Assembly (NCBI RefSeq): GCF_000372725.1 | Contig: NW_005199274.1 | Span: 763,281 to 827,280 of the forward strand | DNA from: Emiliania huxleyi CCMP1516 | Taxonomy: Eukaryota > Haptophyta > Isochrysidales > Noelaerhabdaceae | DNA length: 64,000 nucleotides | Reading direction: 5' to 3' | In this document: positions 57,451 through 64,000 of the stretch, piece by piece | How positions within the stretch are numbered: the stretch's first letter is position 1 | Layout of the letters: every line of letters starts with the position of its first letter | Program-made: the position numbers and the translations under genes | The notes under the pieces: generated by a model | The model's input: only the letters and a program-made list of their open reading frames with translations | Databases searched by the model: none | What the model was told of the DNA's origin: nothing

Positions 57451-60400
57451 TCACACGGGTGCGCTGCTCCGCCGCCTGAACATGAGCTGTCCCGACGCCC
57501 GGCGCTCCGTGACGGGGCCCGACCGCGTGCTAGCCCACCACCTAGTGCCGCCCCTAGCCCGGCTGGACGGGGCAGAGGAGCCCTCCTTGACGAGCGTGTG
57601 CGAGAGCACCGCGAGGGCGGCCGCGCGGTAGTCTGGCGTGTGGAACCACGGCAGCGCGATCTGCGAGTAGAGCTTGTCGTCGACGAGGTGCTGCGGGGTC
57701 TGGGCCATCACCTGCTCGAAGCGGCAGCCGTCGTCCTCGGGATCGAGCATGTGCACGAGCAGCAGCCTGCCCATCTCCACGCCGCCCGCCGGCTCCTCCG
57801 GCTCCGAGTCCGCCCCCGAGCCAGAGGACGAGGAGCGCACGCGCTCGCTAGCCTCGCCCACCGCTCCGCCGTGCTTGGGCTGCGCCCGGCCCGACGCCTC
57901 GCCGAGCGAGACTTGGCCGCTATGCACGTTCGAGGAGAGCGACAGGGAGCCGCGCTCGAGGCACTTCCCGTTGACGTCGCCGTCGCCGTCGACGTCCACG
58001 CCCGTGAGCTCCTCGATTCGATTCGTCAGCTTCGCCAACCCGCTGGCCGCCTCTTGGCGCTGCCTCGTCCGCTCGGCGGCGCACACCGTCTCCTTGAAGG
58101 CTGCTCGCCAGCCACACACCTCTCTAGCAAGCGCCTGGTGGCCACGTGAGACTGTCTGAGACGGGCTGTCGGAAACGGCCAGCCCCTGTCTCTCAACGTG
58201 GAGCAAACGCGCGAGGGGCCGCAGAGAGGGCGAGCATCAAGCGCTGCGGGCACCTCCCCGTCGGCGCCCTCTCATCTCGGGTGCTCTCGGGTGCTTTCGT
58301 GGGGAGCACGCCTCCCCGTCGGCGCCCTCAAAGGTGCGCGCGTTGAGAACGAGGAGCGGCAAGACCCGCCCGCCGCCAACGCTCGTGGCACCGCCCGCGG
58401 GAGCCTCGACGGCGACGCAGCCGGCGACCGTCGCGGCGAGCTGAGACGCGACGAGGCGCGCGCCCGGGTTGTGTCGCGAGTAGAGGAGCGTCAGGCCAGG
58501 CCCAGGGCCCAGCCCCGCCGCCGGCTTGAGCTCCTTGTGCAAGTACAGGTCGGCCGACTCGCACTCCTTCTTGGCCGGCGCGCGCGCCATCGCCCTCGCT
58601 GCGACCCGCCTCGCCGCCTCCGCCGACGCCATCGTGGCTCGCTCCAGCTGGAGCTCCGCGAGGGAGCGCCGCCTTCCGCCTCCGCTCGAGCTTTCGCCGA
58701 CCCGCGACTCTCGGGAATGGGTCGACAGATCGCTGGCCACACTGGCTATCTCATCCCCTCCGCCCGCCTGCTTGCCCGTGGCCGCCTCGCCGCCGTCGGC
58801 GGAGAGCACGACGGCGACGATCTTCTTGAGCGTCACCAGCTGGAAGACCTCGGAGCGGAGCCACGGCACCACCGCCCGGCTGCCGAAGAGGTGCGCGCGG
58901 CACTCGTCGGGGCACTGATCGCGCAGCTCCTCGAGCGGCGCGCCTATGCCCTCGGGTGATCTCGGGTGATCTCGGGGAGCTCAGGTGAATCTCGGGTGAT
59001 CTCGGGTGATCTCGGGTGATCTCTCGGGTGAGCTCGGCGCGCCTCCGTGGTTCTCGTTCGACTCGTGCACGACGACGACCGGCTTGCCTACACAGGAAGC
59101 TTCCGAGAAGGTCCCGGAGGGGCCTCGGCAACTCGTGCACGAGCACGGCCGGCTCGTGCCCAGCCGGCAGGCGGCCGTGTACTCGATCTGGCAAGCCTTG
59201 GAGGCGAAGTAGCCGCGCGAGAGGAAGAGGAGCACCACGTCCGAGGCGGCGACGTTGTCGGCGAGCGTGCCGAACTCCTCCAGGTCGTCGACGTCAAGGA
59301 AGACCTTCATCTTCGGCGCGAGCGTGGCGAGCCGCCGCTTGATCATGTGCACCTGTGGTCGGGTTCGGGTATACTGTGGGGTAGGGGAGGGTGGGTTCGG
59401 GAACCGTGGGGTAGGGGAGGGTGCCCACCTGGTCCTGGCCGCTGCTCCACGTGTGCGAGAGGAAGAGGTGGTACTCGCCGCCCGCCTAGGAGAGACCCGC
59501 CGCGGCTCGCACGCACCGAGCAGCTGGCGGCGGGCGGCCACCTCGCGCCGTCGGCCTTGGAGCGCAAGCGGGGCGGCTGGCGGGTGGAGCGCCACAATAG
59601 CTGGCGGCGCCGCTTAGCGAGCTTGAAGCGCCGGGCGACCAAGAAGAGAGCGAGCGCCTGCCGACACCGAGACGTGTCAAAGAAGCGCCCCTCAGGGGCC
59701 CTTGATGTCGCCGCGAAGCGGGGGTGCCAAGAGGGCGATGACTCCCGCCGCCGGGAGGACGGTGGTGAGGAGCACTCTGCGCAAGTGCTCGTCCTCTTCC
59801 TCGGGCGGGTCTTCGCAATCAACGCCGCGGTACCCGCCCGTGCAGACGCACACGCCTGTGGGGCGGGGGGGGGGGGGGGGGGTAGGGGCCGCCCGTCAAC
59901 CGGATGACACTGTGTGGACGTGCCCCAGTGAGGATGCGCCGCGCCTCCCATATCGCACTGGCCGTGGCCCGAGCACTGGATCTCCTACACAGGGAGAGTC
60001 CGTCCGTCCGAGACGGTTCCGAGAAAGCGACGAACTCGCGCTATCTCCAGCACTGGCGGTCCTCGATATATGCCCGCCCGTCCTCGATGTACCGAATGCC
60101 CGCCCGCTCCGTCGCCCCGAGCGCCGCACCCCCCCCGAAGAGGCGGCAGCGGCGCTGCGCCCATGGCGGCGTCGGGAAGGCGAGCACGGCGTTGGCGGTG
60201 GCGCGTGCCTCGGGAGGCCACACGACCATCTCCGGGTCGCCGCTGTGCGTCGACGAGGAGGCGCCGTCGGGCGCCTGCAGCACGAGCATCCCGACGGTGA
60301 TCTGCCCATTGGCGTCGAAGGCGATGTCTCCGTAGAACTCGCGCAGCGAGCTCGCCGCCAGCTGCTGCGCGACCGCCTCGGTCTCGAGCGTGCCGGCGGC

Positions 60401-61819
60401 CTCAATGGCGGCGACCAGCGCGGCGACGCCCCCAAAGGCCGAGGCGCCGTGGTAGGAGACCTCCGCCTCGTTGTGCCGCGCGGCGTATCGCGCGGCGAAG
60501 TCGGCGGAGGTCATGCCGCTGAAGTTGCCCACGGTGGGCACGGTGCGGTGCCACGGCGATGGTCCGAGGGCGTACTCGGCTTGCCACCAGCCGTCGCGCG
60601 TTGAGGCGGCGAACGAGGCGGTACCGACCGAGGAGGAGACGGAGAGGGCGAGCGGCGACCAGTCGAGCCGCTCGAGCGCCGCGATGATCGCCTTGGTCGT
60701 GCTCAGGTAGGTGCAGCCGACGAGCACGTTGACCCCAGCGTCGCGGAGCTGCCGCAATGCGTCGTCGACCTCGTTCGTATCCGTCGGCGCCTTCGGAATC
60801 GTGACGATCAGCGCGACGCCCGCGCCATCCCGTGCCACCTCGAAGCCGTGCTTCGCGCCCAGCGCCTCGCCGTTCGCGCACTGCGACTTGGCGAAGAGCG
60901 TGTCCGCCTGGATGAAGCCGACGCGCAGGCTCGCGAGGCAGCCACCGCCGCCGGCGAAGCACGGCGACTGCGAGTCAGTGGCGGCGCTCGCGGGGGGCTG
61001 ATTCGCGTCGACGTCCGCCGCCGCCGCAGCGATGGCGGCGAGCGGGTTGTCGTGGTCTACGAGCGCGGCGGTCAGCAGGGGGCAGGGGCGGTCAGCAGGG
61101 GCGCGCGGTAGGTCGCGCGAGGAGGGCGGCGGGCTGGCTGGGCGGCGGGCGGCGCTGCTCACAGACGGCAGCGGGCGGATAGAGGCCGAAGGTGAGGTTG
61201 TTCTGCGTGAAGACGGAGGTGCTGGCCGCGCCGGCCGAGACCATCAGCAGACCGTCGGCAAAGCTCTGCTGCGCAGCGTACTGCGTGAGCGCTGAGCTGT
61301 AGCCGCCCATGGCGAAGTGCGCCCCGTTACCCCGCGTGGCCACCGCCAGAGCGGGCGTGACCTGCGTCTTGCTCGAGGCGTCCCCCACCCATTCGAAGCG
61401 CATGCTGAACCGCTGGTCGCCCACCTGCAGCCCGCGAGGGGTGCGCTCGGTCAGCAGCCAGTCGAGAAAAATCTCGACCGAGCCCTTGATCATCTTGGAG
61501 TAGGCGAAGTAAGAGTCGCTCGGCGAGACTGAGAGCGGCGCCCCGACCACCACCATCCCGTCAAAGCTCTCGGTCGAAGTGCACAATTGGGGGGGCCGTA
61601 AGACACGGCCGCGGTCCCAGCGGGGAGCAGCGGGAGCGTCTCGGAGTAGGCTGAGGAGGTGGTGCCGCTACTCGCATCGTACGCCACGTTGATGCCGGGC
61701 GCCATGACGTTGCAGGAGGCGGTGGTGCTCACCACGGCCGTCAGCAGGGTCGAAATCGACATCGCAAGCCCGATTTCGACGCGCGAAGCTGCGCGATTGT
61801 GTCCGTTTCGGCGGGCCAT
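57451..61819 (-). CDS. Probable receptor: PBP1-like ectodomain, EGF-like motif, membrane segment and TIR domain
   Basis: Read from 61819: hydrophobic leader (VEIGLAMSISTLLTAVVSTT), then a type-1 periplasmic-binding/ANF-receptor-like domain (SYFAYSKMIKGSVEIFLDWL, AGVNVLVGCTYLSTTKAIIA, MTSADFAARYAARHNE; to about 60041). An EGF-like VCVCTGGYRGVDCE follows near 59840, then a hydrophobic LLTTVLPAAGVIALLAPPL and basic RRFKLAKRRRQLLWR. The TIR domain (59488-58870) reads YHLFLSHTWSSGQDQ, KVFLDVDDLEEFGTLADNVA, VVLLFLSRGYFASKACQIEY and KPVVVVHESNENHGGAP. The tail (LLYSRHNPGARLVA, LLVHMLDPEDDGCRFEQVMA, TPQHLVDDKLYSQIAL) is the extension I associate with algal TIR proteins. The TIR exon starts right after TCTCCTAG. 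The ectodomain frame needs a one-base shift in a C-run near 61590. Some joins are unresolved, so two adjacent genes remain possible. Confidence 0.65.
58253..58329 (-). repeat. Introner-like CTCGGGTG insert in the TIR protein tail
   Basis: CCTCCCCGTCGGCGCCCTC is at 58253-58271 and 58311-58329, flanking CTCATCTCGGGTGCTCTCGG. On the coding strand GGGGAG|GCGTGC (donor GC) and GGGGAG|GTGCCC (acceptor AG) restore EGADGE. Confidence 0.75.
58944..59042 (-). repeat. CTCGGGTGAT array in a TIR-domain intron
   Basis: Seven ATCACCCGAG-type units (coding strand), the CCGAGAT family. CGGCGCGCCT is duplicated at 58934-58943 and 59035-59044. Confidence 0.7.
59353..59428 (-). repeat. Family D intron in the TIR domain
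   Basis: GT-AG intron (GTGGGCACCC to CGACCACAG) made of ACCCTCCCCTACCCCACGGT units, matching the centrin intron at 45386-45470. Confidence 0.8.
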
Positions 61820-62329
61820 TCCTAAGGAGCCGTTCACAGTAGGGTGATTTCACACAAAGGTTGATCAGAAACAAACAAGAGGCGAAAATGGCAGACAGAC
61901 AGCGAGGGTGTGAGAGGCGGACCTAAGGAAGGTCCTACATTCCAACGCCCGAAACCGCGCTGTTCACAGACCTTGTTATTGAGAAGAAAATACCTTCTAT
62001 TGCACAACCTAGGTTCGGGAGATGGATTGCGAGAAAGCTGAAAGCCTTTTTCTTCGACTACCTGTGTTAGCGCCAGTTTGGGTCACCGTGGCCATTCTTT
62101 TTCGCCGTGTTAGTGCCAGTGCGCGCCAGTCCCGTGCCTAGTGTTGTGCGAGCCCTCGTAAAATTCTTTTTCACAGGAGTCGCTTAGGCGGCTCCCGTGG
62201 TGTACCTGTGTTAGTGCCAGTGCGCGCCAGTCCCGTGCCCAGTATCGTGCCCTTTTCAACTTCTTTTTGGCTGCGACGCTGGCCGCCGAGCCGCCGCACA
62301 GCCGGTTGGTTTAACGCTCCTGTCGCTCC
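61820..62329. other. Intergenic region with R4 and two R1 copies
   Basis: R4 inverted at 61972-61995, R1 at 62107-62173 and 62209-62250 with the GGAGTCGC hairpin between. No gene is seen before 62330. Confidence 0.55.
62107..62250 (+). repeat. Dispersed repeat family R1 (tandem pair with hairpin)
   Basis: GTGTTAGTGCCAGTGCGCGC through GTAAAATTCTTTTTC, then the hairpin GGAGTCGCTTAGGCGGCTCC (62175-62194), then a second GTGTTAGTGCCAGTGCGCGC. This is the fullest copy in the window. Confidence 0.85.
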
Positions 62330-62521
62330 ATGCTCAAGCTCCAGCCCGCTTCGCTCGCTGTCGGCGTCGTATTCGGCCTCATCGCCTTGCTCGTCCTCCG
62401 GCCGGAGGGCAGCGTGACCAGTCGTGAGTGCCAGTCGGCTCCCGCCGTGCGTGAGCGGGAAGCGCGGCTGACCCCCGCCGCCCTCGCAAGCTCACAGGTT
62501 GAGTTGAGGAGAAGCAGCTGA
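62330..62521 (+). CDS. Possible first exon of a type II membrane protein
   Basis: A short frame encodes MLKLQPASLAVGVVFGLIAL then LVLRPEGSVTSRECQ, a signal-anchor followed by a polar stretch. It starts just after the repeats. No further exon can be assigned, so this may be a gene fragment. Confidence 0.3.
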   Translation: MLKLQPASLAVGVVFGLIALLVLRPEGSVTSRECQSAPAVREREARLTPAALASSQVELRRSS

Positions 62522-63438
62522 GGGAGATCAAAGCGGGAGAAGGCGGCACGGCGGCGGCGGCGCGGCGCCCCCCCATCCCCACGCTTCCGGGTCGTGCGTA
62601 CCGCCTTCGGGCGAGAGTGTCCCCCCAGCGTCTGCTCCCCAGCAGACGCTCCGGTAATCAGGCCGAGAGTACCAGGCAGGTGGGGAGAAGAGCCCAGGGA
62701 GGGGAGAGGAGAAGAGCCCAGGGAGGGGGGAGGAGAAGAGCCCAAGGCGGCCTCCCTCTCCCTCCCCTCCCACCGGGCCTCCCTCTCCCTCTCCTCCCTC
62801 CGGGCCTCCCTCTCCCCCTCCTACCGCCAAGTCTCGAGGGGCCAGCCGCTGGAAGGGGCAAGCCAGCGGCACGAGGGCTTCAGCCACACAGCTACCAAGG
62901 GAACGCGACCCACACAAAGCACCAAAGTTAGGCATACCCCCCGGCGCAGTGTCCCCCGCTATGTGTCGCCGTTTGTCGGGGCACGCTATCCTGTGCAGTC
63001 AGGGCAAGTGGGGGCGGGGCGGAGTCCCCAGGCCTTTGTTTCCTGGGACCTCTCTTCCCAGTCCGGGGGTGCGTCGAACCTTCCATCACCCTGGGAACGT
63101 CCGGGTGTTGGAAGTAAAGATATATTCCTTTTTCGGGGCCGTGGCGGGTTCGTGGAGTTCTGCATGCACATGTACATGTACATGTTGTTGGCACATGAAT
63201 TGAATTGGCTATACCGCGCTCGCTCACTCAACAACATCGTAAACCCTGGCGGCGCGGTCCATGGTATCGGCGACAGAGGACAGACATGTATCGGATGTCG
63301 TAATTGACCAGCGGGAGCGTTATATGCGTGCGAGCTGACTCTTCGCTCGAGCGATCCCGCCAGATATGCCAGGAATGAGAGGCCGGTGCAACGCCCCCGC
63401 ACGGCGCGGCGACGCCCCCGCGCCCGGCTTGGCAGCGG
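62522..63438. other. Intergenic region
   Basis: AGAAGAGCCCAGGGAGGGG repeated three times (62685-62750) and CTCCCTCTCC units (62753-62822). A short ACATGTACATGTACATG palindrome (63169-63185) also occurs in part at 5387. No gene is supported. Confidence 0.5.
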
Positions 63439-64000
63439 CTAGTCGCTGATCGCGTCCGCGCCCTGGTGCGAGTCGAGGAAGAGCAGCTCCTTGTACGTGG
63501 CGAGCGTCCACAAGTCCTCGGGCACGTCGCCCTCCGCCTTGTCGCAGACGTCGCGCGCCGCCTCCATCGTCTCGAGCCGCAACTCGCGCGCGGCGGTCGC
63601 CTTGGAGTACTCGTCGGCGGCGCCGTGCATCTTTGACAGCCCCGCCTCGACCTTGGCCGCGGCCGCCTAAAAAAAGAAAAGATGCTCGAAAAAAGAAATG
63701 TCGGCAGGACCTCGACCTTGGCCTTGGCCGCCTGCAAGCCGGAGAGGTGCGGCCCCTCGACCTACACAGGCAGGCAGGAGACGCGTGGAGGGAAGACGCG
63801 GACGGCGCGAGGAGGCCGTCCTCCGCCTCCCACATCTCGCCCCATCTCCGCCCCCTCTCCGCCCCCTCTCCGCCCCCTCTCGCCTCGGCGTTGACCACCG
63901 CGGGGATCATATCTCCCCATATCTCCCCATATATCCCCATATCTCGCCTCGGTGTTGACCACCGCGGGGATCACGTGCTGCTTGATCATATCGACCATGC
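63439..64000 (-). CDS. 3' end of a probable type III glutamine synthetase (partial)
   Basis: The gene enters from the right edge. Exons read MVDMIKQHVIPAVVNTEA (64000-63945), VEGPHLSGLQAAKAKVE (about 63760-63710) and AAAKVEAGLSKMHGAADEYS, then RELRLETMEAARDVCDKAEG and PEDLWTLATYKELLFLDSHQ, ending at a TAG at 63439-63441. A helical C-terminus that ends with W-x-x-x-x-Y-x-E-L-L-F is what I recall for class III glutamine synthetases; the catalytic domain would lie outside the window. Two introner-like inserts with exon duplication interrupt the exons (63645-63733, 63878-63973). The identification rests only on this tail. Confidence 0.5.
63645..63733 (-). repeat. Introner-like insert with AAG|GT target
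   Basis: CCTCGACCTTGGCCGCGGCC GCCT (63645-63668) and a 2-base variant (63710-63733) flank an A-rich insert. The coding strand contains CCAAG|GTCGAG in both copies, giving a GT donor and AG acceptor. Confidence 0.75.
63878..63973 (-). repeat. Introner-like ATCTCCCC insert with 32-bp duplication
   Basis: TCTCGCCTCGGCGTTGACCA and its next 12 bases at 63878-63909 recur at 63942-63973 with one mismatch; ATATCTCCCC units lie between. The coding strand contains GAG|GCGAGA, giving GC-AG. Both copies encode IPAVVN(A/T)EA. Confidence 0.85.

Overview
The window reads as nuclear DNA of a GC-rich unicellular eukaryotic alga. The evidence is mitochondrial and cytoskeletal genes of eukaryotic type (a YME1-like AAA protease, an IMP-type inner-membrane protease, centrin), genes broken by short introns, dense minisatellites and dispersed repeats. 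Frequent apparent GC-AG introns, a likely UGA-selenocysteine gene, algal-type TIR proteins and a thrombospondin-3-repeat secreted protein would fit a haptophyte such as the Emiliania/Gephyrocapsa group. That assignment is inference, not proof. A run of N at 41478-42089 shows this is a draft scaffold.

Layout. 1-6.9 kb: a SelU-like redox protein on the minus strand with an in-frame TGA and a candidate SECIS element, a retroelement-tail fragment, a HAD phosphatase and a PAP29/Dcr2-like metallophosphoesterase. 7-12.3 kb: dispersed repeats, an interstitial TTAGGG-like tract, a SHAQKYF-type MYB factor and CTGTCAGG minisatellites. 12.3-18 kb: a large ankyrin protein, an F-box/RCC1 protein and a CCHC zinc-knuckle protein. 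18-25.4 kb, minus strand: a many-exon SNF2 helicase whose introns are minisatellites, then a MORN-repeat protein. 25.8-37.9 kb: an ABC-F ATPase that appears split by about 9.8 kb. The intervening DNA holds two unrecognised ORF blocks, each preceded by the same 226-bp repeat, and an ADP-ribosyltransferase/leucine-rich-repeat gene. 38-42 kb: hairpin-rich repeats and an Ala/Pro-rich gene crossing the gap. 42.7-50.3 kb: a secreted TSP3-repeat protein, centrin, a second F-box/RCC1 paralogue and a Cys-rich membrane protein. 50.9-56 kb: FtsH/YME1-like protease and IMP-like peptidase. 57.4-61.8 kb: a probable receptor with a type-1 periplasmic-binding-like ectodomain, an EGF-like motif, a membrane segment and a cytoplasmic TIR domain. 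62-64 kb: repeats and the 3' end of a probable type III glutamine synthetase.

The main pattern is a set of introner-like insertions. At about 17 sites in at least 9 genes, a short intron-like tract (46-166 bp per unit) is bounded by direct copies of 11-32 bp of the host coding sequence. The duplicated target usually contains AG|GC or AG|GT, so one duplication can supply both splice sites. The inserts fall into a few families (CCGAGATTACC, ATCTCCCC, AGACCTTTCCT, a GTGAACAG-ended palindrome and others) shared between unrelated genes. Splicing itself was not tested. Exon borders below are read from the sequence and homology and are approximate unless a splice site is named.
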